Below, one piece after another: positions 37,717 to 46,769 of a stretch of DNA of 64,000 nucleotides. Within the stretch, counting starts at the first letter, position 1, and each line of letters starts with the position of its first letter. Made by a program: the position numbers and the translations under genes. Source of the stretch: Sphingobacterium faecale (GTDB taxonomy: Bacteria; Bacteroidota; Bacteroidia; Sphingobacteriales; Sphingobacteriaceae). The stretch lies in the NCBI RefSeq assembly GCF_016746095.1, contig NZ_JAERTY010000002.1, positions 558,001 to 622,000 of the forward strand, given 5' to 3'. A model generated the notes under the pieces. That model had not been told where the DNA came from. It saw nothing but the letters and a program-made list of their open reading frames with translations, and searched no databases.

Positions 37717-40110
37717 ATGGCAGAGCATATCAGTTTGATTACTAAAACAAAGTGTTACCACTGTGGGGATGCTGTAGAGCAAACTCCCTATGTATTGAAT
37801 GACCACCAATTTTGTTGTCTAGGCTGTCAGACCGTTTATCAGATTTTAAATGAAAATAATCTACAAAGCTATTACAGGTATAATAGTCATCCGGGTAAAT
37901 CTCAAAAAAATCAGAAAGAGGATTTGGAATATCTCGATGAGCCTAACATCGTCGCCAAATTAGTCGATTACCAGGATGACAATATTTCTGTTATTACTTT
38001 TTATGTGCCTGCTATTCATTGTAGCTCGTGTATCTGGTTATTAGAAAATTTGTTTAAGCTGAATCCTTCGGTGAAGTCTTCTAAAGTAGATTTCATGAAA
38101 AAGCAAGCTAGCATCACCTTTAATAGACAAGAAATATCGCTTAAGGAACTGGTGCAGTTACTTCATAATATTGGTTATGATCCTAAAATCACGCTACAGG
38201 ATGTCATCAAAGAAGGAAAAAAAATAAATCAAAGTGGATTAATCGGAAAGATTACAGTGGCCGGGTTCTGTTTTGGTAATTCTATGATGATTAGTTTTCC
38301 GGAGTATTTTGGGATGGCCGAATTTGAACGTGAATATGCAGCTTTCTTCGGGTACATGAACTTAGCATTTGGTCTTCCTGTTTTACTGTATAGTGCTTCC
38401 GATTATTTCCGCTCCGCATGGTATAGTCTCAAACAGAGACGATTGAATCTGGATGTGCCATTGGCATTAGGTATTTTTGTGCTTTTTTTTCGTTCTGCCT
38501 TGGAGATTTTGACGCAGACTGGAGCAGGTTTTATTGATACATTATGTAGTCTTGTGTTTTTTATACTGATAGGTAAATGGGTACAGGAAAGAACATATTA
38601 CCATATTTCTTTTGAAAGAGACTATAGGTCTTATTTTCCTGTCGCCGTAACATTGTTAGAGGAAGAGCAGGAGAGGCCCATGCAGATTGCCGATCTTAAG
38701 ATCGGACAGCGGATCCTAGTCCGTAATAACGAGATTATTCCTGCAGATGCTATCCTATTAAAGGGAGAGGCCTTGGTCGATTTTAGTTTTGTGACAGGTG
38801 AGAGTAAGCCTGTTGAGAAAACTTTGGGCGAAGTAGTCTATGCTGGCGGTAGGCAAACTGGAGGGGCCATTGAATTGGAAGTCGTGAAAGCCGTTTCTCA
38901 GAGTTATCTTACCAAATTATGGAATAATGAAAGCCTGAAGTCGTATGAACGGAAGTTTGAAACATTTGTAGGTGTCATAAGTAAATACTTTACAGTTGGA
39001 TTGGTGTCCATAGCTTTATTGGCAGCATTGTTCTGGATAATTGGGAGCTCTCCAGATCGGGCATGGGCTGCATTTACTGCGGTGCTTATCATCGCATGTC
39101 CATGTGCTTTGGCACTAAGCTCACCGTTTACATTGAGTGCAGCGCTGAGTATTTTTGATAAAAATAAAATGTATATCAAAAATACTTCAGCCATAGAGCA
39201 GATGGCTGCGATTGATACTATTGTATTTGATAAAACAGGTACAATTTCATCTCCAAGTGCGTCTACTATGTTTTTTGAAGGAAGTTTGACCGAACTGGAG
39301 AAAGATTTGGTCTACGCTGTATGTAGAAACTCAAATCACCCCTTGAGTCGTGAAATTATCAAATGGCTGGGCGGGCGTCGTGTGTTGTCAATAAATGACT
39401 ATGAAGAGGTCGTTGGTAAAGGGCAGTCTGCTTCTTATTTAGATTATGATATTAAGATAGGAAGCGCGTTATTTACAAATTCCAAACACACTGATTCAGA
39501 AGGATCGGTTGTCTATGTGGTAATCAATGACCTTGTGAAGGGAGTTTTTACATTAGAGCAGTCTTGGAGGCATGGATTGGCTGAGGTTATTGGACAATTG
39601 AAGCCTGATTACAACTTGCATCTAATATCCGGAGATAACGAAAGACGGGCTGATGCCTTACGTATTATTTTTCCACCAAGTGCTATTCTTTTGTTTAATC
39701 AGGATCCTAATGATAAATTATTAAAGATCGATGCTTGGCAGGGAGAAGGACAGCATGTCTGTATGTTGGGAGATGGCTTGAATGACGCTGGAGCTTTACG
39801 AAAAGCCGATCTTGGTATAGCGGTATCTGATGATATAAATAATTTTTCACCGGGATGTGACGCTATTTTAGATGGCGTATCATTTGAAAAGCTACCAAGT
39901 TTTTTTGCCTTTAGTAAAGATGCGGTCAAGGTTATTAAAATGAGTTTTGTAATTTCGCTATTATATAATATAGTAGGAATAAGCTTTGCTGTTCAGGGGA
40001 CGATGTCGCCACTTTTTGCAGCTATATTAATGCCTATAAGTACGGTTACTATTATATCTTTTACCAGCCTTATGACAAGATGGTACGGGAAAAAGAGAAA
40101 ACTTATTTAA
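37717..40110 (+). CDS. ccoI: copper-type P1B ATPase for cbb3 oxidase assembly
   Basis: 797 residues. N-terminal Cys-rich metal-binding segment (CYHCGD ... CCLGC), an HMA domain with HCSSC, eight TM helices, the CPC ion-transport motif (IIACPCALALSS), phosphorylation site DKTGT, SNHP, and GDGLNDA hinge. This layout is that of CcoI/FixI, which supplies copper to cytochrome cbb3 oxidase. Begins six bases after hemN and is followed by ccoS. Confidence 0.92.
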   Translation: MAEHISLITKTKCYHCGDAVEQTPYVLNDHQFCCLGCQTVYQILNENNLQSYYRYNSHPGKSQKNQKEDLEYLDEPNIVAKLVDYQDDNISVITFYVPAIHCSSCIWLLENLFKLNPSVKSSKVDFMKKQASITFNRQEISLKELVQLLHNIGYDPKITLQDVIKEGKKINQSGLIGKITVAGFCFGNSMMISFPEYFGMAEFEREYAAFFGYMNLAFGLPVLLYSASDYFRSAWYSLKQRRLNLDVPLALGIFVLFFRSALEILTQTGAGFIDTLCSLVFFILIGKWVQERTYYHISFERDYRSYFPVAVTLLEEEQERPMQIADLKIGQRILVRNNEIIPADAILLKGEALVDFSFVTGESKPVEKTLGEVVYAGGRQTGGAIELEVVKAVSQSYLTKLWNNESLKSYERKFETFVGVISKYFTVGLVSIALLAALFWIIGSSPDRAWAAFTAVLIIACPCALALSSPFTLSAALSIFDKNKMYIKNTSAIEQMAAIDTIVFDKTGTISSPSASTMFFEGSLTELEKDLVYAVCRNSNHPLSREIIKWLGGRRVLSINDYEEVVGKGQSASYLDYDIKIGSALFTNSKHTDSEGSVVYVVINDLVKGVFTLEQSWRHGLAEVIGQLKPDYNLHLISGDNERRADALRIIFPPSAILLFNQDPNDKLLKIDAWQGEGQHVCMLGDGLNDAGALRKADLGIAVSDDINNFSPGCDAILDGVSFEKLPSFFAFSKDAVKVIKMSFVISLLYNIVGISFAVQGTMSPLFAAILMPISTVTIISFTSLMTRWYGKKRKLI

Positions 40111-40120
40111 ATTTGAAACT

Positions 40121-40297
40121 ATGTCCATCATTTTTTTCTTAATCGGATGCAGTGTTTTGATAGCATTGTTTTTTTTATGCGCTTTCTTCTGGGCGAATAA
40201 GACGGGACAAAATGATGATACGTATACCCCCTCTGTACGTATTCTTTTTGATGATGAGGTGAAAGCTGATAACGAAATGGAAGAAAAGAAGCGATAA
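40121..40297 (+). CDS. ccoS: cbb3-type oxidase assembly protein CcoS
   Basis: 58 residues: MSIIFFLIGCSVLIALFFLC, one TM helix, then a conserved WANKTGQNDD segment and acidic tail. Length and the single helix fit CcoS/FixS, which is needed to put copper and heme in the cbb3 catalytic subunit. Directly after the ccoI gene (10-base gap). The oxidase genes normally expected next (ccoN/O, Q, P) are absent; degenerate DNA begins about 95 bases downstream. Confidence 0.88.
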   Translation: MSIIFFLIGCSVLIALFFLCAFFWANKTGQNDDTYTPSVRILFDDEVKADNEMEEKKR

Positions 40298-40393
40298 CCG
40301 TATACATACTGTTTTACGCGTATACCAAAAACTATTACTTTTTATATCGGTGCGTTTTCGGTTAGGATTGATATTATGACCATTTTAATGTAT

Positions 40394-40525
40394 CTTAAAA
40401 CTTAAGCGACTTTTTTAAGTTGAGCCTTATCCTTTTAAATATAGACTAATCTTCGGTAACGATTTCCGCATCGGCCATTAACCCCGGTTTCAGCTTGATG
40501 ACCGAATACTAATCCGTGCGAAGGA
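40394..40525 (-). pseudogene. remnant of a HlyD gene 3' end
   Basis: About 130 bases that align by eye (roughly 80% identity, small gaps) with 43241-43370, the 3' end of the intact HlyD gene 2.8 kb away, in the same orientation. Shared blocks include CGCATCGGCCATTA versus AGCATCGGCCATTA and AGCTTGATGACCGAAT. The match stops at about 40525 and the next sequence is unrelated. It indicates that a second, related export cluster existed here or that the tail was duplicated. Confidence 0.8.
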
Positions 40526-40535
40526 GATTTAGAGA

Positions 40536-40795
40536 ATGATAAAGGCATATTGTGCAAAAAAAACCTTTATAGACAAACCACAGGTGAAGATTTTGACTGG
40601 TATCAACATGTCAAGGACCGACTTAAAGAGTCGCTGAAATATTACCTGCTTCTGGACGAGATACAAGAAGTAAAAGAATGGGAAAAAGCCGTCAATTCTT
40701 TTTTAGCCGATTTTAAAGTAGATGTGTATCTTACAGGATCTAATTCTCATTTGTTCTCCTCAGAGCGGAGCGGATTGAGTTTTTTACCATAGAAA
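40536..40795 (+). pseudogene. fragment of an AAA ATPase gene (DUF4143 type)
   Basis: Two frames carry parts of one protein: MIKAYCAKKTFIDKPQVKIL (stops early; Walker A damaged) and, in another frame, YLLLDEIQEVKEWEKAVNSF then DVYLTGSNSHLFSSE. These match the Walker B region and sensor of the AAA_14/DUF4143 ATPases, normally about 380-400 residues. Frameshifted and missing most of its length. Confidence 0.75.
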
Positions 40796-40988
40796 GATCA
40801 TGGTTGCTAATTATTTTAGTTAATATATGTATGTATTGCTATATTTGCTTAGTAACCAGTTTTTAATAATTGTGACTAAATTATTGAGGCGACACTGTAA
40901 ATGAATCATCCACGTATAGATATTTTGAAATATAATGTAAAGCTTGTACTGTAGTAAGAGCTGAACCCATTAAATGTATCAGGGAAAT

Positions 40989-41190
40989 ATGAGTTTACCA
41001 CACTACCAATTTAAAACTAATGATAGTTTTTTAGACTTCGAGTTTGAGAGCAGAGGTCCGAATGGATCAATAAAAAAAGTGGTTAGATTTAAGTGAAAAG
41101 CTAGAAATATATGGTTACTCGCTACATGAGTGGCGTAAGTTTGAAAAACATGTTAATTATGAAGCTTTTATGGCAATTCGGGTGAAATAA
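40989..41190 (+). pseudogene. internally deleted, frameshifted DUF6934-like gene
   Basis: The front reads MSLPHYQFKTNDSFLDFEFE ... GPNGSIKK, the usual start of this Bacteroidota family. The other frame continues KLEIYGYSLHEWRKFEKHVN YEAF..., the family's usual C-terminus. The junction is at GGATCAATAAAAAAAGTGG, where an A run changes the frame. The centre (about 80 residues) is missing. Normal partner gene follows at 41224. Family recognised from memory. Confidence 0.65.
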
Positions 41191-41223
41191 TTATGTTATA
41201 TATTGCATATAGGAGATATTGAT

Positions 41224-41397
41224 ATGGACAATCGTAAGTATAATAAATCGACTACTGTCAAAGTTAAAAAATCAAATGTAAAGGATTATGGTAATGATCC
41301 GTTTTTTGTCAAAAAATCCAACAATTCTAAAGCATTTTTAGAAGAGAAGGGCTTTCCTGGGGATCTGATCCAAAAATTAAAAAGCCGCTCAATGTAA
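41224..41397 (+). CDS. small partner protein of the DUF6934-like gene
   Basis: 57 residues, Lys/Asn-rich: MDNRKYNKSTTVKVKKSNVK, then DYGNDPFFVKKSNNSKAFLE and EKGFPGDLIQKL. Small proteins of this kind regularly accompany DUF6934 genes in Bacteroidota; the pair looks like a toxin-antitoxin-like or accessory module but I know of no proven function. AGGAG 9 bases before the ATG decides this start over one seven codons upstream. It is intact although its neighbour is broken. Confidence 0.6.
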   Translation: MDNRKYNKSTTVKVKKSNVKDYGNDPFFVKKSNNSKAFLEEKGFPGDLIQKLKSRSM

Positions 41398-41415
41398 TTT
41401 AGTATTAGGTTCCTC

Positions 41416-41583
41416 CTAAAATTCCTTGTCTCTATTTTGTGGTATCCAATTACCATCATTAAAATGAATGGTCAATACGCGATGAATGGAATTCCGTAGT
41501 ACTACTTCAAATTGATTTAGTAGGGGATGAAAAGCCTGAGCCAATCTTATGTTTTCATTGTATAGCTGTTTTTGCGCTACTGT
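41416..41583 (-). pseudogene. C-terminal remnant, Abi-like (HEPN-type) family
   Basis: On the minus strand a frame of about 55 codons ends at 41416 and reads QLYNENIRLAQAFHPLLNQF, then EVVLRNSIHRVLTIHFNDGN and W. The pattern (LY..N..L..AF.PLL...EV.LRN.IH..L...F) is that of Abi-like proteins. The 5' part and the rest are missing, so this is a truncated copy. Confidence 0.5.
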
Positions 41584-41584
41584 G

Positions 41585-41653
41585 GTTGCTTTGGCTTATC
41601 AATCGATCAAAGCTGCTCATGCTAATCCTGTTGATAGTTTAAGAGATGAATAA
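41585..41653 (+). pseudogene. last about 22 codons of a MacB/FtsX-type ABC permease
   Basis: Reads VALAYQSIKAAHANPVDSLR and ends DE-stop. This is the standard C-terminus of Bacteroidota MacB-like permeases (A/S-Y-Q-x-I-x-A-A-x-A-N-P-x-x-S-L-R-x-E). Nothing of the upstream 350+ residues remains. Confidence 0.65.
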
Positions 41654-42011
41654 GATTAGGTGGCGGACTGTTTTATTGACAATTTAAATTGATAAATCTT
41701 ATGTCACTGGGGGTATCTCTGCTAGCACTTGCTCAGTGAGCGGTGTTGTAAGAGTAGTTATATTGGCACCTTACTTCCATTTGTAGGTATAACTGTAACT
41801 TTTTAGAGGTTCATTTTCGTAGGTAGATGCGGTCACACGAATAAATTCATTAGGATTCAAGTAGTGTATTTTTCAAAGTTTTAATTACCAATGATCATCT
41901 AACTTGTTATGTCTATTACGAGTAAATTTAAAAGTATGACAAAAAATTGATGAGCCTTAGCATTTCTGTGCCAAAAAAGGTTTTACAAATAGTGCTTAAA
42001 ATTCTATGGTC
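41654..42011. other. degenerate DNA, no intact gene
   Basis: A minus-strand frame in about 41790-41860 reads NEFIRVTASTYENEPLKSYS and YTYKWK before a stop, then continues after the stop as GANITTLTTPLTEQ. It looks like another decayed gene end but I cannot name the family. No promoter or strong hairpin seen. Rest is AT-rich. Confidence 0.4.
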
Positions 42012-43118
42012 TTATTTTCCTATTTCTTTCTCTTTATACTCTTTCAATTGAGATTCACGTGTAGCTAATTCTGATGTAGAATATTCCTTTTGGTTTTTCA
42101 ATGCTTCGATGGATTTTTGTTGCGTTTCTATAGCCTTGGGTTTATTGTTGGCCAGCCAGTACCAGCTAGCCATATCATTATAGTACTTGGAGAGATTTGA
42201 TATTTTGGCATTGTCTGCATCCTTATATTTTTCGTAGGCTTCTGCGCCTATAGCGTAGATCTCTGGTAGTAAACTCGATGTTTCTGCGTGGAATTGGATG
42301 GCACCTATAAACAAATAACTGATATTAGCATGATCCCTATCCGGTTCTGTCAGGATGCTTTTCGCGTACTCATAAGCCTGTTTTTGATCAGTTTTAAGTA
42401 GAGCAGAAAACACGTAAACCGGGATATATGGAGAGCGTTTCAATCTTGGTTCTTTTTCTAATAAACTGTTTACTTTGGAAAGCAATAAATTTGGCTCATT
42501 CATGTATTGATTTAAAAAGTAAATAGTCTCCTTTTGTAGTTTCTGGAAATGTGCTTCCTCGTTTCGTTTTATTTTGCTTCTGCTAATATTCCAGTCATTA
42601 TTGACTATTTTCTGTAATACGGAATCCAAGTCTTTGGGGTGACCTATCCACGCCATTTGTCCCTCTGCATTCACGACAAACGTTCTAGGAATTCCATTTT
42701 TTTTCTCATCGAAGGCGACGATCCATTCTTCTTCCATGTGGTTACTGTCGTCAATGGCAACATGATAATCCATACGCCCACCCATACTATCTACAAAGGC
42801 TTTAATCTTGCCTGCCGAAGTACTCTCTTTTTCATAGACATCCACGCCGATGATAGAGACCTTGTCTTTATATTTAGCAGCCAATTTAGAAAGGTGTGGC
42901 ATAGCTTCGATACAAGGTTTACACCAAGTCGCCCAGAACTCTACAACATAGATGTGCCCTCTTTCCATTTGTTGAATAGGTTCGCCCTTAATCCATTCTC
43001 TTACTTGCAGTGGTGGAGCCGGATCACCAATGTCTAATGTTGGCTTTTCTTGGCTTTGCGCAACACTATTGAAGCTTAAAAAGCACAAAAGGAGTTGGAG
43101 GTATTTTCTTATGGTCAT
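42012..43118 (-). CDS. TlpA-like thioredoxin-fold protein of the export operon
   Basis: 368 residues with signal peptide (1 to about 22). Thioredoxin domain at 25-170 with FWATWCKPC (Cys66, Cys69) and a cis-Pro segment GIPRTFVV; then about 200 helical residues without a known domain. Periplasmic thiol-disulfide reductase or isomerase is the likely role. It lies 117 bases downstream of the HlyD gene on the same strand, so it would complete the export operon and could shuffle disulfides of the Cys-rich exported peptides (inference). Confidence 0.85.
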   Translation of the reverse strand: MTIRKYLQLLLCFLSFNSVAQSQEKPTLDIGDPAPPLQVREWIKGEPIQQMERGHIYVVEFWATWCKPCIEAMPHLSKLAAKYKDKVSIIGVDVYEKESTSAGKIKAFVDSMGGRMDYHVAIDDSNHMEEEWIVAFDEKKNGIPRTFVVNAEGQMAWIGHPKDLDSVLQKIVNNDWNISRSKIKRNEEAHFQKLQKETIYFLNQYMNEPNLLLSKVNSLLEKEPRLKRSPYIPVYVFSALLKTDQKQAYEYAKSILTEPDRDHANISYLFIGAIQFHAETSSLLPEIYAIGAEAYEKYKDADNAKISNLSKYYNDMASWYWLANNKPKAIETQQKSIEALKNQKEYSTSELATRESQLKEYKEKEIGK

Positions 43119-43234
43119 AATTACATTACTTAGTTCAGTACCTAGGAGCGAAATTCTGTTGTATCTACACGCTTATTTTGTTTGTAAAATCCTTTAATCT
43201 AATGCTGATGTGACAACCAGCGTTGTGATATTGT

Positions 43235-44512
43235 CTAAAACTTAAGTGATTTAGTTAGATTGAGCCATATCCTTTTGAATATAGACTGATCCTCCGTTAT
43301 GATTTCAGCATCGGCCATTATTCCAGGTTTTAGCTTGATGACCGAATCCTGATCTGTGCGTAGGAGAGTGACCTTGGAAAAGAATAAGCTGTCCTTGACC
43401 GGAATGTCTGATATATAATCCACCTTACCTTTTAGATAGCCATATTCTCGATAGGGATAGCTGCGTACCTTAATCAATACTTCCTGTTCCTTTTTGACTC
43501 TAGACGAAGCTGTTTGGGGTAGCAGGACCTCGCCATAATAATCATCCTTACCCGCGTTGATATAGAATAGGATATCCCCTGTTTTGACCAATTGATTTTC
43601 CTGTAGAAAGTCACCATAGACCAGATAGCCATCAGACTGCGTATTGATCACATATTGTTTTTTCCAGTTCTCGGCATCGGATATAAACGTGTTCAGCGAC
43701 TGAAAGAACTTTTTTTCTTCTTCCATCATCTGGTTATTGATTTCGGATAGCTCTTTGTCTTTAGCCAGTAGACTACTCTGGTTGCCAATCAGTGTATTTT
43801 CCATTTGCGGTATAGCCTGTCTCTTGGCTAGGAGAATAGCTTCCTTCTGCTGTAGCTCCAATGGGCTTATGATTTTCTTCTCGGCCAGTAGCCTGTACTT
43901 GTCATATTCTGCTTCGGCGAGCTTTAGTTCTTTTTTCTGAAGATCATAGGTCTGCTTTATACGGCTGTTCTGGTCATTGACATACTGCACTTCATTCTGG
44001 ATGAAGTTCTTTCTTTTCTGAAATATACCATCCCGGTTTACCGCTTTATAGTTCAGGTAGGAGAGGTAGAAGTTCTGATAGCTGCTCTGTAGCTCCCCAA
44101 GGTCGAGTTCGGTAGGAGAGACCAGGTTTTCCAGATCCCTTACGGTGAACCCTTCGTTCCTTATCTTGCGTAGACGTTCCAGTATATCGATGACCTGCTT
44201 GTGGTCAGCTATGCTTTCCAGATAAGCGACATCCGTTCCTTTCTCGATCCATTGTCCTTCTTTTACTAGTATACCGACCAGGTTTCCGTTGACCTTGCTG
44301 ACTAGGGCCTTGGGAGCATTACTAGTATTGAATTTCATAGAGACCGGTACCATCTCCGGATAGCGTATGAATACCGAAAGGCTTATGATCATCAGTATGG
44401 TCAACAGTACAAAAGAGATACCTCGGCGCAAAAGCCAGGATGGTGGTTTCGCAATGATTTCCTGCAGATCTTCCGAGTGTATATCTTCGCCAATATAAGT
44501 TTTCTTAGCCAT
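43235..44512 (-). CDS. HlyD-family membrane-fusion protein
   Basis: 425 residues. Short cytoplasmic N-terminus, one TM helix (about 30-50), a lipoyl-like half motif (NGNLVGILVKEGQWIEKGT), a long coiled-coil hairpin (about 120-280) and a C-terminal beta-barrel domain. It bridges the inner-membrane ABC exporter and TolC. Starts four bases after the exporter gene. A degenerate copy of its 3' end lies at 40394-40525. Confidence 0.92.
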   Translation of the reverse strand: MAKKTYIGEDIHSEDLQEIIAKPPSWLLRRGISFVLLTILMIISLSVFIRYPEMVPVSMKFNTSNAPKALVSKVNGNLVGILVKEGQWIEKGTDVAYLESIADHKQVIDILERLRKIRNEGFTVRDLENLVSPTELDLGELQSSYQNFYLSYLNYKAVNRDGIFQKRKNFIQNEVQYVNDQNSRIKQTYDLQKKELKLAEAEYDKYRLLAEKKIISPLELQQKEAILLAKRQAIPQMENTLIGNQSSLLAKDKELSEINNQMMEEEKKFFQSLNTFISDAENWKKQYVINTQSDGYLVYGDFLQENQLVKTGDILFYINAGKDDYYGEVLLPQTASSRVKKEQEVLIKVRSYPYREYGYLKGKVDYISDIPVKDSLFFSKVTLLRTDQDSVIKLKPGIMADAEIITEDQSIFKRIWLNLTKSLKF

Positions 44513-44516
44513 GCTC

Positions 44517-46703
44517 TTAGTTTCCTAGTTCCAGTTGATTCTTTACGAGTTCGTAATATTTTCCTTTTTTCGCTGTCAACTCTTGGTGTGTACCCTGTTC
44601 GGCCACTTCTCCTTTTTCTAGTACGATGATATTGTCTGCATTACGTACCGTACTGAGTCGATGTGCGACTACAATTACCGTTCGTTTGTCAAAAAAGCGG
44701 TCTAGTTTTTCGACGATTTCCCTTTCATTGTTGGCATCGAGGGAGTTGGTCGCCTCATCTAGGAAGATAAATGCCGGATCCTTATATACCGCCCGCGCGA
44801 TCATCAGACGCTGGCGTTGCCCCTGGCTTATCCCTTTACCTGCCGTCCCGATTTTGGTGGCCAGTCCAAAGGGTTCTTCCGCGACAAACTCTTCCATATT
44901 AGCGATGTGGATGGCATTCTGGACTTTTTGCTCTTCTGGAAATTCATCGTTGATGGCGATATTGCGCTCGATCGTATCCGCATAGACAAAGTTTTCCTGC
45001 ATCACCGATCCACAGCTATCACGCCACAGACCGAAATCAATCTGATCCAACCGTTTACCCCCGACCAGTATCTCTCCCTCTTCAGGATTATAATAGCGAA
45101 GTAGTAGTTTTAGGATAGTTGTTTTACCGCTACCACTGGCACCAACTACGGCAGTAGTGCGGCCCGAAGGGAAAGTGAGATTGAGTTTGGAGAAAATAGG
45201 TTCATTACCTGCTCCGTAATAGCGGAAAGTCAGATTACGTAGTTCAATGGTTCTATCCTCTGGCAATTTAGTCAGATAATCTTTTCGGATATCTTCTTCC
45301 TCTTCTGTTTCGTATATTTCATTAAGCCGTTCCAAACTGATCTTAGCATCCTGGTAAGACTGCATAAATCCGAGCAGAGCGCTAACGGGATTAGATACCA
45401 TCCCGACGATATACTGTATGGCCATCATCCCACCAAGCGTGACATTACCATCGATGACCGCTTTGGCCGAGATGTAGGTGATCAGTATTCCCTTAGCCTG
45501 GTTGATGGCCATGGAACCTACTGATTGGTATTGGGAAAGAGTCAGGCTTTCTACTCTGAACTTGAACAGTCTGGCCTGCAAAGCCTCCCATCCCCAGCGC
45601 TTCTGCTTCTGCGCATTGTTGAGCTTGATATCCTGTATGCTCTGTATCATCTCTATCATATAAGTCTGGTTTTCTGATGCGATCTTAAAGCGTTTGTGAT
45701 CCAGTTCTCTCCTATACTTCATAAAGGCCAATATCCATAACGTATAGAGTGCGGTGGATATGAGGAATACCATAAAGATAGTTCCGTTGTAAACGATCAG
45801 CAGCGATCCAAATATCAGCATATTGACCAACGAGAATAGCGTATTGAGCGTGCTTCCTGTTAGGAAGGATTCTATCCGCTGCTGATCGGACATGCGTTGC
45901 ATGATATCCCCATGCGTCTTGAGGTCAAAGAAGCTCATGGGCAGTTTCATGATTTTGATCAGTAGGTCGGTCAGAATGGATATATTGACCCGCGTACTGA
46001 TATGCAGCATGATCCAGGAGCGGATGAAGGTTACCGCTGTACTGCCAATGAACAGCATCAACTGTGCGATCAGGATCAGGTTGATAAAACTGATATTCTT
46101 GGTGTTGATACCGATATCGACTACCGACTGGGTGAGGAAGGGCGCTATTAAAGACAATAAGGTCCCTAATACCATACCCAATATCAGCTGTATAAAGAGC
46201 TTCCTGTATTTATAGAAATAAGTAAACATTTTGCTCCAACCCAGTTTGAGGTTGGGCTCTTCTTCGTCAATCTGGTAGAAATCGGGGCCGGGACTTAGTA
46301 ATAAGGATAGTCCTTGGTGAAGCTCTTTGGTGGAGAACCAGTTTTTGGCAAATTCTTTTTCACCATAGGTCACAAGACCGGATGCTGGGTCGGAGATATA
46401 GTATTTGCCTTTACGTATTTTATAAAGCACCACAAAGTGGTTCTGGTTCCAGTGGAGTATCGCGGGGAGTTCAATCTGGTTAAGCTGTTCGAGACTTAGC
46501 CGCACGCCATAGGTACGAAACCCAAGTTTTTCTGCCGACTCGGATATACCAAGGAGGTTTACTCCATTCTTTGTTGTCTGGCATAGCTTACGGATTTTAT
46601 GGATGGATACCTGCTGTCCATAGTATTTGAATACCATGCGCAGGCAGGTAGCACCGCAGTCCATCATGTCCATCTGTTTATAATGGGGAAAGCGTTCTAG
46701 CAA
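44517..46703 (-). CDS. C39 peptidase-containing ABC exporter
   Basis: 728 residues. N-terminal C39 cysteine peptidase with MMDCGATC (Cys16), HFVV (His89) and SDPASG (Asp105), then six TM helices (about 165-450) and an ABC domain (VGASGSGKTT, GISQGQRQRLMIARA, FLDEATNSLD). Such proteins cleave leaders after a Gly-Gly pair and export the core. Both precursors in this cluster carry that GG site. Works with the adjacent HlyD protein and the TolC encoded at 58777. Confidence 0.95.
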   Translation of the reverse strand: MLERFPHYKQMDMMDCGATCLRMVFKYYGQQVSIHKIRKLCQTTKNGVNLLGISESAEKLGFRTYGVRLSLEQLNQIELPAILHWNQNHFVVLYKIRKGKYYISDPASGLVTYGEKEFAKNWFSTKELHQGLSLLLSPGPDFYQIDEEEPNLKLGWSKMFTYFYKYRKLFIQLILGMVLGTLLSLIAPFLTQSVVDIGINTKNISFINLILIAQLMLFIGSTAVTFIRSWIMLHISTRVNISILTDLLIKIMKLPMSFFDLKTHGDIMQRMSDQQRIESFLTGSTLNTLFSLVNMLIFGSLLIVYNGTIFMVFLISTALYTLWILAFMKYRRELDHKRFKIASENQTYMIEMIQSIQDIKLNNAQKQKRWGWEALQARLFKFRVESLTLSQYQSVGSMAINQAKGILITYISAKAVIDGNVTLGGMMAIQYIVGMVSNPVSALLGFMQSYQDAKISLERLNEIYETEEEEDIRKDYLTKLPEDRTIELRNLTFRYYGAGNEPIFSKLNLTFPSGRTTAVVGASGSGKTTILKLLLRYYNPEEGEILVGGKRLDQIDFGLWRDSCGSVMQENFVYADTIERNIAINDEFPEEQKVQNAIHIANMEEFVAEEPFGLATKIGTAGKGISQGQRQRLMIARAVYKDPAFIFLDEATNSLDANNEREIVEKLDRFFDKRTVIVVAHRLSTVRNADNIIVLEKGEVAEQGTHQELTAKKGKYYELVKNQLELGN

Positions 46704-46769
46704 AATTTTGGATTTTTTTTAAAAACAATTGATTTATTAAGTTATTTCAAATCTGTATAATTACCTTAC

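Noticed and set aside
40550..40792. 80-codon ORF as an intact gene
   Set aside because: It is only the Walker B region of a DUF4143-type ATPase; the rest of the protein is in another frame or missing, so it is listed as a pseudogene.
41203..41223. Earlier ATG for the DUF6934 partner protein
   Set aside because: The AGGAG at about 41211-41215 lies inside this extension and is correctly placed for the ATG at 41224.
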